Assembly (NCBI GenBank): GCA_041686935.1 | Contig: JAWLCW010000027.1 | Coordinates: 9,318 to 73,317 of the forward strand | DNA: 64,000 bases | From: Mariniphaga sp041686935 | GTDB lineage: Bacteria > Bacteroidota > Bacteroidia > Bacteroidales > Prolixibacteraceae | Direction: 5' to 3' | Part shown: piece after piece, positions 52,638 to 61,569 of the stretch | How the letters are laid out: each line of letters opens with the position of its first letter | Numbering within the stretch: position 1 is the first letter of the stretch | Program-made: the position numbers and the translations under genes | Notes under the pieces: generated by a model | Told to the model about the DNA's origin: nothing | Database searches by the model: none | Seen by the model: only the letters and a program-made list of their open reading frames with translations

Positions 52638-54095
52638 ATGAAACGTAAAATATTTTTATTAACAATAATTTTCTGTGTAACAATCGCTTGCGATAATTTG
52701 CTTGATGTTACACCCGAAAGTGTTCTGACAACTGCTTCAATGTGGGATTCAGAAGAAGATGCGAAGGGTGCGTTAAACGGAATGATGAGTCAATTTCGCA
52801 CTACGTTTAGTACTCAATATGCCAGATGGGGAGATTGTAGGGCTGGTCATTTATGGGAAGGTCCATATAATTCACCACAATGGTTAGTGCCTTTAAGATG
52901 GAATGCCTTGACCAGGGAATCCGAAGGTACGGACTGGACACAGCTTTATAGAACTATAAATGATGCAAACCTTATACTAAAGTATGTTCCTGATATTGAT
53001 TTCAGGAATGAAAATGATAAAAATTTTATATTAGGGAATGCATATTTCATAAGAGCATTTTGTTATTATTGGATTGCAAGATTATGGGGTGATGCGCCAA
53101 TTCAGATAACTCCAATAGAAAGTGCAATCCAAGAAGACCTTTACCCTTCAAGAGAACCTGTTGAAAATTTATTTACAAGGATTGAGGACGATATAAAAAA
53201 TGCACTTGAATTATTTTCTGATGATAATATAAAACCAAAAGGTATTTATGGATCAAGAGCAGCAACAAATATGCTGAAAGCAGATTTCTACTTATGGTTG
53301 GCCAAAGTTAATAACAAAGGTAATAACGCTCTGAGTTTGGCTAAAACTGCTGTTGATGAAGTGTTGGCTAATCCCAACCTGCGCCTAAGCGACAATTATG
53401 AAGATGTTTTCAGGGACGAACTAAACATAGAAATTATTTTTGCTATAAATCTTGATATTGATGAGGCAACGGGAGGATTTCCTACTTATTTTTTAACAGA
53501 AGTTGGACATGTTTTTAATCCAGACATCATTGAAAATCCAGTTCCAGTTCAAAATGGTGCACAATGGGTTTCTTATGCTGAAGAATTTATATTGTTTCTA
53601 TATGAAAAAGATTATGATACAAGGGCCGAGGTAAACTTTTATATATATTATGATCCGGTAAAGAATCAACTTCATCGATGGATAAACAAATTTCGCGGGC
53701 AATGGATTAATGAAACCAGATATTTCACTTCAAATATAAGACTTTATAGATATGCGGAAGCAATTCTCTTTAAAGCAGAAATTGAAAATGCTTTAGGAAA
53801 TACTGGCGAAGCTCTATTGCAACTAAATAAAATTGCTAAAAGAGCATATAAGATTGAAAATTATTATCAGGGCCTTAATTCTGATGAAATAGATGCCGCC
53901 ATTATTGATGAAAGGCTTAGAGAATTTGGCTCAACAGAAGGGAAGACCTGGTGGGATTATGTAAGATTTGGTGTGGCATTTGAAAAGGTAGAATTTTTAA
54001 GGGGAAGGGAATCTGAACAAAATATTTTACGATGGCCAGTTAGCTCTTCTTCACTTAACACCAATCCAAATATAAAACAAACACCTGGTTATTAA
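52638..54095 (+). CDS. SusD/RagB surface nutrient-binding lipoprotein
   Basis: A 485-residue lipoprotein (leader to CVTIACDNLL). SusD-type elements are LLDVTPESVLTTASMWDSEEDAKGALNGMM, then NAYFIRAFCYYWIARLWGDAPIQI and the C-terminal LYRYAEAILFKAEIENALGNTGEALLQLN and IDERLREFGSTEGKTWWDYVRF (quoted in parts). It starts 23 bp after its SusC and ends before a terminator. The two would form the usual pedal-bin pair on the outer membrane. Confidence 0.94.
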   Translation: MKRKIFLLTIIFCVTIACDNLLDVTPESVLTTASMWDSEEDAKGALNGMMSQFRTTFSTQYARWGDCRAGHLWEGPYNSPQWLVPLRWNALTRESEGTDWTQLYRTINDANLILKYVPDIDFRNENDKNFILGNAYFIRAFCYYWIARLWGDAPIQITPIESAIQEDLYPSREPVENLFTRIEDDIKNALELFSDDNIKPKGIYGSRAATNMLKADFYLWLAKVNNKGNNALSLAKTAVDEVLANPNLRLSDNYEDVFRDELNIEIIFAINLDIDEATGGFPTYFLTEVGHVFNPDIIENPVPVQNGAQWVSYAEEFILFLYEKDYDTRAEVNFYIYYDPVKNQLHRWINKFRGQWINETRYFTSNIRLYRYAEAILFKAEIENALGNTGEALLQLNKIAKRAYKIENYYQGLNSDEIDAAIIDERLREFGSTEGKTWWDYVRFGVAFEKVEFLRGRESEQNILRWPVSSSSLNTNPNIKQTPGY

Positions 54096-54112
54096 ATTAT
54101 AATAAAAGAATT

Positions 54113-54167
54113 AAAATCTTGGTTAGAAAATGACAAGTTACGACTAAGTCTTACTAACCAAGATTTT
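54113..54167 (+). terminator. Terminator after the second SusD
   Basis: AAAATCTTGGTTAG (54113-54126) pairs perfectly with CTAACCAAGATTTT (54154-54167) around a 27-base loop, and the descending arm runs into TTTAT. It separates SusC/SusD from the phosphoesterase genes, so these may be expressed at a lower level. Confidence 0.72.
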
Positions 54168-54190
54168 TATAAAATATAAAAATTATTCAA

Positions 54191-55156
54191 ATGAGAGATA
54201 GTAAAAGGTGGGATGCTCCCTTTAAGTCCGAAAGCATAATTAAACCCTCACGTCGTAAATTTATTTCAGATTTTTGCTTTATTACCGGAGGAGTTTCTCT
54301 TTCCGGACCAGGCTGTATTAATAAATTAATACATGGAAGAGAATTAAATAATGATAGTGATACCTGGTGGATTGGTACTGATCCGCATGTCGCATATCGG
54401 GCAATGAGAATCCGTGAGGGATATAATAATAATTTGGAAAATTGCATTAAAGATGTTAATCAACTTAAAATAGCCGACAAAGCAATAATACTGGGTGATT
54501 TGGGTGGGGCAGATTTATTGAAAGGATCTGATAAAATACAAACAGGTGAGAAAACCAGTCGCTTCTTCGATGCAATGAATAATCTTAATGTCAAAGAATG
54601 GTATTATATTACAGGAAACCATGAATTTAATGACGAAGGTGGCATTGTAATACCATCTCAGTATTGGTCACAGAATGTACTTGGAATCAGGTTTATTTTT
54701 ATTAGTGACGAAATAAAAAGTTATGGAGGTGAAATGAAAAAAGTACAAGAAGAGTGGTTTTTCACTGAGTTAAATAAACATGCAAAACAACCCATTTTCA
54801 TTTTTTCTCATCAAGGTCCCGACAGACATGGTTCATGGAATTTTTGGGATACACTTGAAAAACAAATTATGAACTTTAATATCCAGGCATGGTTTCATGG
54901 ACATGAGCATGTATGGTCGATTGATAATGATACCAAATATGGGTTCAGAAGAATTGGTATTGCACCAATTTATGAATATACTGGAAAAGAAAAATTTCCA
55001 ACAGGAGATGAAGCTCATAATAATGGTTGTTTTATCGTACTTAAAAAAATAGGAAAAGAAATAAATGTCACGATTAGGTTTAGAAATCACATAAAAAGGG
55101 AATGGATTGTGGCTGATGGCTTTAAAGAGATCAATTTTGCAGTAACAGCGTTGTGA
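54191..55156 (+). CDS. Twin-arginine-exported metallophosphoesterase
   Basis: A 321-residue calcineurin-type phosphoesterase. The leader has a twin-arginine motif (KPSRRKFISDFCFITGG). The metal motifs are in order: GTDPHVAYR, AIILGDLGGAD, ITGNHEFND, FSHQGPDRHG and WFHGHEHVW. The first motif is the usual DxH as DPH. It acts outside the cytoplasm on a phosphomonoester or diester. It is the first of three consecutive phosphoesterase-type genes, suggesting a phosphorylated substrate for this locus. Confidence 0.82.
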   Translation: MRDSKRWDAPFKSESIIKPSRRKFISDFCFITGGVSLSGPGCINKLIHGRELNNDSDTWWIGTDPHVAYRAMRIREGYNNNLENCIKDVNQLKIADKAIILGDLGGADLLKGSDKIQTGEKTSRFFDAMNNLNVKEWYYITGNHEFNDEGGIVIPSQYWSQNVLGIRFIFISDEIKSYGGEMKKVQEEWFFTELNKHAKQPIFIFSHQGPDRHGSWNFWDTLEKQIMNFNIQAWFHGHEHVWSIDNDTKYGFRRIGIAPIYEYTGKEKFPTGDEAHNNGCFIVLKKIGKEINVTIRFRNHIKREWIVADGFKEINFAVTAL

Positions 55157-55194
55157 TTTAAATAATAGGTAACGATTTAATAATACGACTAAGG

Positions 55195-56274
55195 ATGAAA
55201 AAATTTTCTATTTCTAAACGATTAATAGTATTTTTTTTAATTGTTTTATTCAATTGTTTATTAATAAATTCTTCCATAGCACAGCAACAAAAGATAAAGT
55301 GTGATAATTATGTTTTGTATGAAGAAAATCCATTTATTTATTCAATGGGAGTGGATTCAGTTAAACAAATAAAAGGAGATGATTATTTTACAATCGCATT
55401 TTGGAATATTGAATACTGGCCAGGGGGAATGTTTGAACAACCGCCTAAATCGACCTCTGTGGCAAACCAATTGGTGGCTGTCAAACATATCATAGATCGT
55501 GAAGACCCTACTATATTAATTGCTGCTGAGGTATATAGTTATTCTTCGGCACTATTTTTAAATGAAAATCTTAATGAACCTTATCCTAATGTCGCTGTAA
55601 CTGCGTATTGCATGGATAATGAAAATTCGAGTAATATTAAGAAATATGAAAATCTTGAAAATCAAAGTTCTCCTCCACGAAGCACCGCTGGGCGTCGTCA
55701 CGAACATGCAATATTCAGTAGATTACCTGCTGAGAGTATTGTTGAAGTTGAAATTTTAGAAACAGATGTGGAGCAGGTTCAACCAAGAGGTTTTATAGTA
55801 TCAAAGTACATAATAGAAAAAAATCCTCTTTGGATTTATGGCATACATTCAAGTGCCGGCGAAAAATGGGAGCAGTTCCGGTCAAAAATACCAATTCTTA
55901 TCTTATGTGACATGCAAAAGCGAAATCTCAACCCACAAAAAGACAGGATAATTATATGTGGAGATTTTAATATGAACCTCCATAATTCAAAGGAGTCACA
56001 TTTTTTTGATCCATTTTTCAATGCTGGTTTTTTCAATGCTCACAATGGTGTGTCATACCCCGAACGGATAACTAAACCTACATCTGGTACACCAGGTATA
56101 GTGGAAGGAGGTTCTTCGATTGATTATATGTTTGTATCCCAAAAATTGATGGTTCATTTAAAACATTATAAAATAATTGAAGATTCCGCAGGAGCAAGAC
56201 CGGCTGAAAGGGTTGGAAGAGATACAGGAATTGCTAGCGATCATAGAATGCTTATTATAAAATTATCAAAATGA
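55195..56274 (+). CDS. Exported endonuclease/exonuclease/phosphatase-family protein
   Basis: A 359-residue protein with a leader ending SSIAQQQ. The EEP (DNase I-like) fold is shown by FTIAFWNIEYWPGG at the start, ILIAAEVYS with the metal Glu, WIYGIHSSAGE with a catalytic-type His, IIICGDFNMNLHN and the final IASDHRMLII. Relatives include nucleases, sphingomyelinases and inositol phosphatases; the substrate is unknown. Its TGA overlaps the ATG of the next gene by 4 bases, so the two are coupled. Confidence 0.82.
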   Translation: MKKFSISKRLIVFFLIVLFNCLLINSSIAQQQKIKCDNYVLYEENPFIYSMGVDSVKQIKGDDYFTIAFWNIEYWPGGMFEQPPKSTSVANQLVAVKHIIDREDPTILIAAEVYSYSSALFLNENLNEPYPNVAVTAYCMDNENSSNIKKYENLENQSSPPRSTAGRRHEHAIFSRLPAESIVEVEILETDVEQVQPRGFIVSKYIIEKNPLWIYGIHSSAGEKWEQFRSKIPILILCDMQKRNLNPQKDRIIICGDFNMNLHNSKESHFFDPFFNAGFFNAHNGVSYPERITKPTSGTPGIVEGGSSIDYMFVSQKLMVHLKHYKIIEDSAGARPAERVGRDTGIASDHRMLIIKLSK

Positions 56275-57338
56275 AACGAAAACTGTTTTTAATTGCCCTA
56301 CAGTTGTTTACTATTTTTTGTAATACTTGGTCCCAATCAAACGAATATGAAGCCCCCACTTTAAGTAATTCTGATTCATGGTCAATGATTATGCTTCCTG
56401 ATCTTCAGAACTATGTTAAGTGGGAGAGAAATAATGGAAATTTAGATTTAATGACAGCATGGATTAGCACCAATATTGTCCATTTGAATATTGAAATTGT
56501 AGTTTGTGTAGGTGATTTGGTTCAGCATAATGAAATGATTAATATCCATCGTGTTATTGGGGATCAAACAAGCAAGGCACAATGGGAAAATATTGCCCGT
56601 TCCTTCAGCCGACTGGATGGAAAAGTACCATATATTAGTTCCCTGGGAAATCATGATTACGGATACACCGGCTTTGAAAACAGAAAATCACATTACGGGG
56701 AGTATTTTCCAATCGACAAAAATTTACGGATACAGGAACTGATACGGGATTCGGCTCCGGATGCCCAGGGAAATGCGAGTTTGGAAAATGTAACTTTAGA
56801 ATTTTCATCCCTTCACGGGAAAAAATATTTACTTATGGTTTTGGAAATGTCTCCGCGAGATACAATAATAGATTGGGCAAGAAGTATTGTAAATAAAGAA
56901 GATTATAAAGACCATACAGTTATTTTGGTCACGCACTATTATTTAACCGGGAATAGTGAATTTCATGAAGAAGAAGGATATAAAATAAATAATGAAGGCG
57001 CTACAGGGAAAGACATTTGGAATAAATTAGTAAAGACTTCAAGGAATATTCAAATTGTATTGTCAGGCCATATAGGTGGGGAAGGGATCGCATTTCGTAC
57101 AGACACGAATTCAGGTGGTAAAAAAGTACATCAAATGGTATTTAATGCGCAAACATGGGGTGGAGGCAATCAATCGGGCAACGGAGGGGATGGATTTCTG
57201 CGTATCCTGGAGTTTCTTCCGGATGGAAAAACGGTGAAAGTAAAAACCTTTTCTCCCCTTTTTGCAATTTCTCCTGTTACTAACCAATATGCCTGGAGAA
57301 CTGAGTCGTTTCATCAGTTTGAGTTTCTTTTAGAGTGA
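56271..57338 (+). CDS. Exported calcineurin-type metallophosphoesterase
   Basis: A 355-residue exported protein (leader MKRKLFLIALQLFTIFCNTWSQ). Metal motifs: SMIMLPDLQNYV, where the first ligand motif DxH reads DLQ, then VCVGDLVQHNE, SSLGNHDYGY, VILVTHYYL and IVLSGHIGGEG. The DLQ and GHIGG variants occur in a known subgroup of secreted phosphoesterases. It overlaps the EEP gene by 4 bases. Together with the two preceding genes it gives the locus three extracytoplasmic phosphoesterases of two folds. Confidence 0.82.
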   Translation: MKRKLFLIALQLFTIFCNTWSQSNEYEAPTLSNSDSWSMIMLPDLQNYVKWERNNGNLDLMTAWISTNIVHLNIEIVVCVGDLVQHNEMINIHRVIGDQTSKAQWENIARSFSRLDGKVPYISSLGNHDYGYTGFENRKSHYGEYFPIDKNLRIQELIRDSAPDAQGNASLENVTLEFSSLHGKKYLLMVLEMSPRDTIIDWARSIVNKEDYKDHTVILVTHYYLTGNSEFHEEEGYKINNEGATGKDIWNKLVKTSRNIQIVLSGHIGGEGIAFRTDTNSGGKKVHQMVFNAQTWGGGNQSGNGGDGFLRILEFLPDGKTVKVKTFSPLFAISPVTNQYAWRTESFHQFEFLLE

Positions 57339-57437
57339 ATATAATTCAGAATTAATTAAAGTTATCTAGTTTCTCTGATATGGGGCCTGAAAGTTTTGTA
57401 AGTTATAAAGATAAGCTAAAATATAAACTTTATCATT

Positions 57438-57600
57438 ATGAATGAAAATACTACGCGACGGGATTTTTTTAAAAAAAAAGTCTCAAATTGGGTGGAATAG
57501 GGTTTACTTCCTCTTTTTTTCTTCCAAACGATCTACTCACGAAAAATGATTTAAAGAAAAAAAGTATTAAAAACATTATTTTATGTTTAAAAAATGATTT
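57438..57600 (+). pseudogene. Broken twin-arginine leader, start of a lost gene
   Basis: An ATG at 57438 begins MNENTTRRDFFKKK and stops at 57500. A shift after the A-run (57471-57479) restores a classic leader: LKLGGIGFTSSFFLPNDLLTKND. So a twin-arginine-exported protein once started here, lost its frame in the poly-A tract and lost nearly all of its body. The sulfatase start at 57604 follows immediately. Confidence 0.65.
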
Positions 57601-57603
57601 GTC

Positions 57604-59037
57604 ATGGATAAAAAAGGTTTATTTATTACGGCATGTATTACTTTAGGAATGGGATTAATTTCTTTACATTCCTGGTCTCAATCTTTAGACAAGCCCAATG
57701 TTTTGTTTATCACTATTGATGACATGAACGACTGGACCACGGTATTTGATAAATCAAATCCTATAAAGACACCCAATATTGAAAAACTGGCGCAAAGAGG
57801 AGCATTTTTCACAAAAGCCTATTGCTCATCTCCTGCTTGCAATCCTTCCCGTGCATCAGTTATGACTGGTACCCGACCGCATAAAACAGGAATTTATGGG
57901 AATGGCTCAGACTGGAGGGGAACACTTCCTAATATTCCAACCGTTCAAAAATATTTTAAGGATAACGGATATTTTGTTTGTGGGTCCGGGAAAGTTTTTC
58001 ATCATCACAGAGATTGGGCTTTTCACGATAATGCATCATTTCATGACTATAGAATGATGTCAGTAAACGAACCTTATCCGGACAAAAAACTTAATGGATT
58101 TGACTGGATGGGAAGCAGGAACACTGACTGGGGTATCTGGCCGGATAATATCGAAAAAACTCCTGATTATAGAACTGCGGAGTATGCAATCAATATCCTA
58201 AAAAAAGAGCATGATCAACCGTTTTTTCTGAACATTGGAATTTACAAACCACATTCACCATTTTTCGCACCCAAAGAGTTCTTTACTAAATATCCCATAG
58301 ATAATTTAAAGTTGCCTGAAATAAAAGAGAATGACACTGATGATTTACCATCAGGAGCTGATTTTTTATTTGAATTGACCAGCAAGGGTACAGGTTCAGG
58401 CAGAGGTCTATGGAATGCCTTAGTAAAAGCACAAAAAGAAAATCCAAATGCCTACTTCGAATTTGTACAAGCTTACCAGGTATGTGCTTCGTTTGCCGAC
58501 GCCATGATTGGAAAAATCATTGATGCGTTAGATAAAAGTCCATACAGTGACAATACGATAATTATTTTATGGTCCGATCATGGATTTCATTTGGGAGAAA
58601 AAGAACACATAGAAAAGTTTGCACTTTGGGAAAAAACCACTCATATTCCCTTCATTATTATTGCTCCCGGTGTTACACAACCTGGAACTATTATTAATAA
58701 CCCGGTGGATATGACAACCATTTACCCCACCTTGTCGGAATTGTGTGGATTGGATATTCCCAAACATACTCATGGTTTTAGCCTGGTTCCACTATTAAAA
58801 GATAAAACAGTGAATATACCTCCGGCTTTAATGACTTACATGAAAGGGAACCATGCTGTTCGAACTGAACGCTGGCGTTACATTCAATATGCAGATGGTA
58901 CAGAGGAGTTGTATGATCATGAAAACGATCCCAATGAATGGTATAATGTTGCCAGCGATAGAAGAAATAATATCGTAATTAAAAAATTAAAAAAATATGT
59001 TCCGAAAAAAAATGCGAAACAAGTACCCAATCTCTAA
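57604..59037 (+). CDS. S1-family sulfatase, iduronate-2-sulfatase-like
   Basis: A 477-residue exported sulfatase (leader MDKKGLFITACITLGMGLISLHSWSQ, in short form). The formylglycine site is Cys79 in SSPACNPSRASVMTG (CxPSR). Metal/active-site parts are NVLFITIDDMNDW, GIYKPHSPFF and IILWSDHGFHLGEK. The overall pattern matches iduronate-2-sulfatase-like members of family S1. It needs a formylglycine maturase, which is not in this window. It removes sulfate from a glycan in the periplasm or outside. The second sulfatase starts 6 bp after it. Confidence 0.9.
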   Translation: MDKKGLFITACITLGMGLISLHSWSQSLDKPNVLFITIDDMNDWTTVFDKSNPIKTPNIEKLAQRGAFFTKAYCSSPACNPSRASVMTGTRPHKTGIYGNGSDWRGTLPNIPTVQKYFKDNGYFVCGSGKVFHHHRDWAFHDNASFHDYRMMSVNEPYPDKKLNGFDWMGSRNTDWGIWPDNIEKTPDYRTAEYAINILKKEHDQPFFLNIGIYKPHSPFFAPKEFFTKYPIDNLKLPEIKENDTDDLPSGADFLFELTSKGTGSGRGLWNALVKAQKENPNAYFEFVQAYQVCASFADAMIGKIIDALDKSPYSDNTIIILWSDHGFHLGEKEHIEKFALWEKTTHIPFIIIAPGVTQPGTIINNPVDMTTIYPTLSELCGLDIPKHTHGFSLVPLLKDKTVNIPPALMTYMKGNHAVRTERWRYIQYADGTEELYDHENDPNEWYNVASDRRNNIVIKKLKKYVPKKNAKQVPNL

Positions 59038-59043
59038 AGTGAT

Positions 59044-60438
59044 ATGAAACAATTGGCGCTATCAATATTATTTCTTGGTTTTTTTATTGGTTGGAGCTGT
59101 TCTGATTCAAGTGAAAAATTGCAACCCAACGTTCTGATTATCTATGCTGACGACCTTGGCTGGTCCGACATCAGTTGTTACGGAAGCAAAACAAACGAAA
59201 CGCCTTATCTCGATAAGTTGGCATCGGAGGGCCTCCGGTTTACCGATGCCTATGCCCCCGCCCCGATCTGTTCTGCGTCGCGCGCTTCCATTATGACTGG
59301 AAAAAGTCCGGCACGATTAAATTTTGAATTTGTATCGACCGAAGGACATATTACCGATAAACCGCTTATGCCGCCCAAACGTACCCTCGAACTTCCATTA
59401 GAAGAAAAAACGCTGGGCGAAATTGCAAAGGAAGCAGGTTATAAAACCGCATTCTTCGGAAAATGGCACATTGCAAAACACAACGGCGGATACCTGAAAT
59501 GGAGCGACACGCACGGCCCTCTTCAGCAAGGATTCGACACGGGTAGTGATAACTACGGTTCGCATCCGTACGATGAAAAAAACCGGGAGATGGTTCACCT
59601 ACCGGAAGGAAAATTCCCTGAAGACTCATTGGTTTTAAAATCAATCGGGTTTTTGAAAAAACAACAAAATGCAAATCAACCCTTTCTGATGATTTTTTCG
59701 AGCTATTATGTGCATACGCCTGTCGTTCCAAATAACTTATGGTTAATTAAAAAATACAGAAAACAATTGCCCGATTCATCGGAAAATGAAATAAGTTACG
59801 CCGTCTTTGTGGAAACCATGGATTATTATTATGGGCAACTGTTAAAAGCATTAAAAGAGTATGGTTTGGAAGAAAATACGCTCGTTATTTTTACTTCCGA
59901 TAATGGCGGTCACCCGGCTTATACCGATAATGCACCATTACGCGGAAATAAATGGAACCTCTATGAAGGTGGCATTCGTGTGCCCTTTATTTTAAGTTGG
60001 CCGGGGAAAATCAAATCAAATACAAAATCCAGGATTCCTGTTATACAATGGGATATTCTACCTACACTTTGTGAATTGTTTGGTCAACCTATTCCTGAAA
60101 ATGTGGATGGAGAAAGTCTGCTTTCGCTTCTCACCGGAAATTCTTCCCAATTGGAGCGAAAATCCGTTTACTGGCATTTCCCTTACTACCATCCACCAAT
60201 ATTTTACGAAGGAACAAAACCTTGCTCTGCTATTCGTGAAGATAGTTTTAAACTAATTTACTTCTATGAAAATGAAAGTGTTGAATTGTATAATTTAGAA
60301 AATGATATAGAGGAATTAAATGATCTCAGTTCGCAAAAGCCGGAACTCGTCAAAAAATTAAAAGAGAAACTTTTTAAGCAATTACATGAAGCAAATGCCA
60401 GGTTTGCTGTTTCAAATTTAGCATTTAAGGTGAATTAG
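59044..60438 (+). CDS. S1-family sulfatase lipoprotein, arylsulfatase-like
   Basis: A 464-residue lipoprotein (lipobox GWSCSD, Cys19). The formylglycine site is Cys76 in APICSASRASIMTG (CxASR). Other signatures are NVLIIYADDLGWSDIS, FFGKWHIAKHNGG and VIFTSDNGGHPAYTD. It is in the arylsulfatase A-like part of family S1 and differs from its neighbour, so the two probably remove sulfate from different positions. The DNA of the first half is less AT-rich than the genes around it (about 59150-59600), which could mean a separate origin. Confidence 0.88.
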   Translation: MKQLALSILFLGFFIGWSCSDSSEKLQPNVLIIYADDLGWSDISCYGSKTNETPYLDKLASEGLRFTDAYAPAPICSASRASIMTGKSPARLNFEFVSTEGHITDKPLMPPKRTLELPLEEKTLGEIAKEAGYKTAFFGKWHIAKHNGGYLKWSDTHGPLQQGFDTGSDNYGSHPYDEKNREMVHLPEGKFPEDSLVLKSIGFLKKQQNANQPFLMIFSSYYVHTPVVPNNLWLIKKYRKQLPDSSENEISYAVFVETMDYYYGQLLKALKEYGLEENTLVIFTSDNGGHPAYTDNAPLRGNKWNLYEGGIRVPFILSWPGKIKSNTKSRIPVIQWDILPTLCELFGQPIPENVDGESLLSLLTGNSSQLERKSVYWHFPYYHPPIFYEGTKPCSAIREDSFKLIYFYENESVELYNLENDIEELNDLSSQKPELVKKLKEKLFKQLHEANARFAVSNLAFKVN

Positions 60439-60483
60439 AAGGTTAATTTACTGAATTGATATAGAGAAAATTAATCTGAAAAA

Positions 60484-61548
60484 ATGACTCATAAAGAAAG
60501 AGTAATAAAAGCACTGAATCACCAGGAAACCGACAGGGTTCCCTTCATGTACCGTGATGTGCCAGAAGTGAGGGCAAGGTTGAAAAAGGATTTGAACCTG
60601 GCTACCGATGAGGAACTTTTCAGATACCTTGATATTGACTTCAGGTGGGTGGAACCCAAATACGTTGGGAAACCGTTAAATCTGCCTAATGGAAATAAAA
60701 GAGATATCTGGGGCGTGGAATGGAAATATACCCGGTTCAGCGATGGCGCTGGTTACTGGAACGAGATTGCCCACCCGCTGGCTAATGTTTCCGAACCGGA
60801 ACAACTTGAAGAATACCCCTGGCCTTCAATTAATGACTGGGATTTTTCAACCCTGGAAAAGCAATGCGATGAATTTTCTGATTACGCAATTATGACTGCT
60901 CCCGGCCCCGCATCGCCGGGAGTTTTACAAACTCCCATTCAACCATTAATAGGTAACGAACGCAGCTTTACCGAACCGCTAATAAATCCTGATTTTTTTC
61001 AGAAACTCATTGATAAAATTCTTGAATTTCAGGTTAATTTTATCGACAAAATGTTTTCCTCAGCAAATGGTAAAATTGACTTTTTCAGGCTAGGAGATGA
61101 TTTTGGCACCCAGCAGGGACTTCTTTTCGACACAGATACGTTCAAACAATACTTTCAGCCCGCATTTAAAAAGATGGCCGATACAGCAAAAAAATACGGG
61201 GCGCATTATTATCAGCACTCCTGCGGGTCCATCCGAGATTTAATACAAACTTTTATGGAAGCCGGTGCTGAAGTAATAGACCCTTTGCAGATTGGTGCTG
61301 CTGAAATGAATCCTGAAGAGTTGAAAAGAGAATTTGGCCACAGGTTAACTTTTTCAGGAGGAATTGACGAGCAGCACATCCTGCCCCATGGAACACCAGA
61401 CGAAGTAAAAAATGAGGTGAAACGAATGATAAAAATTATGTCGCCCGGTGGCGGTTATTTCCTGGGGCCTACCCATAATTTCCAGGACGATATTCCCACG
61501 AAAAATATTGTGGCGATGTATGAGGCAACAGATCAAAAGAACAAATAA
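60484..61548 (+). CDS. Uroporphyrinogen-decarboxylase-family protein (MtaA/CmuA-like)
   Basis: A 354-residue cytoplasmic barrel protein: MTHKERVIKALNHQETDRVPF at the start, then IMTAPGPASPGVLQTP, KIDFFRLGDDFGTQQGLLFD, HYYQHSCGSIRDLIQTFMEAGAEVIDPLQIGA (in parts) and LTFSGGIDEQHILPHGTPDEV. The His-x-Cys-Gly pattern (HSCGS) is the zinc site of the methyltransferase branch (MtaA/CmuA) rather than heme-pathway HemE. Such genes recur in catabolic loci with unknown roles; methyl transfer from a methylated substrate is possible. It lies between the sulfatases and sialidases, 45 bp after the former. Confidence 0.82.
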   Translation: MTHKERVIKALNHQETDRVPFMYRDVPEVRARLKKDLNLATDEELFRYLDIDFRWVEPKYVGKPLNLPNGNKRDIWGVEWKYTRFSDGAGYWNEIAHPLANVSEPEQLEEYPWPSINDWDFSTLEKQCDEFSDYAIMTAPGPASPGVLQTPIQPLIGNERSFTEPLINPDFFQKLIDKILEFQVNFIDKMFSSANGKIDFFRLGDDFGTQQGLLFDTDTFKQYFQPAFKKMADTAKKYGAHYYQHSCGSIRDLIQTFMEAGAEVIDPLQIGAAEMNPEELKREFGHRLTFSGGIDEQHILPHGTPDEVKNEVKRMIKIMSPGGGYFLGPTHNFQDDIPTKNIVAMYEATDQKNK

Positions 61549-61569
61549 TATATTAATAATCAATAAACA

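Noticed and set aside
60484..61548. Heme biosynthesis gene hemE
   Set aside because: The HSCGS zinc motif and the sugar-catabolic neighbours fit the methyltransferase-type branch of the family rather than HemE.
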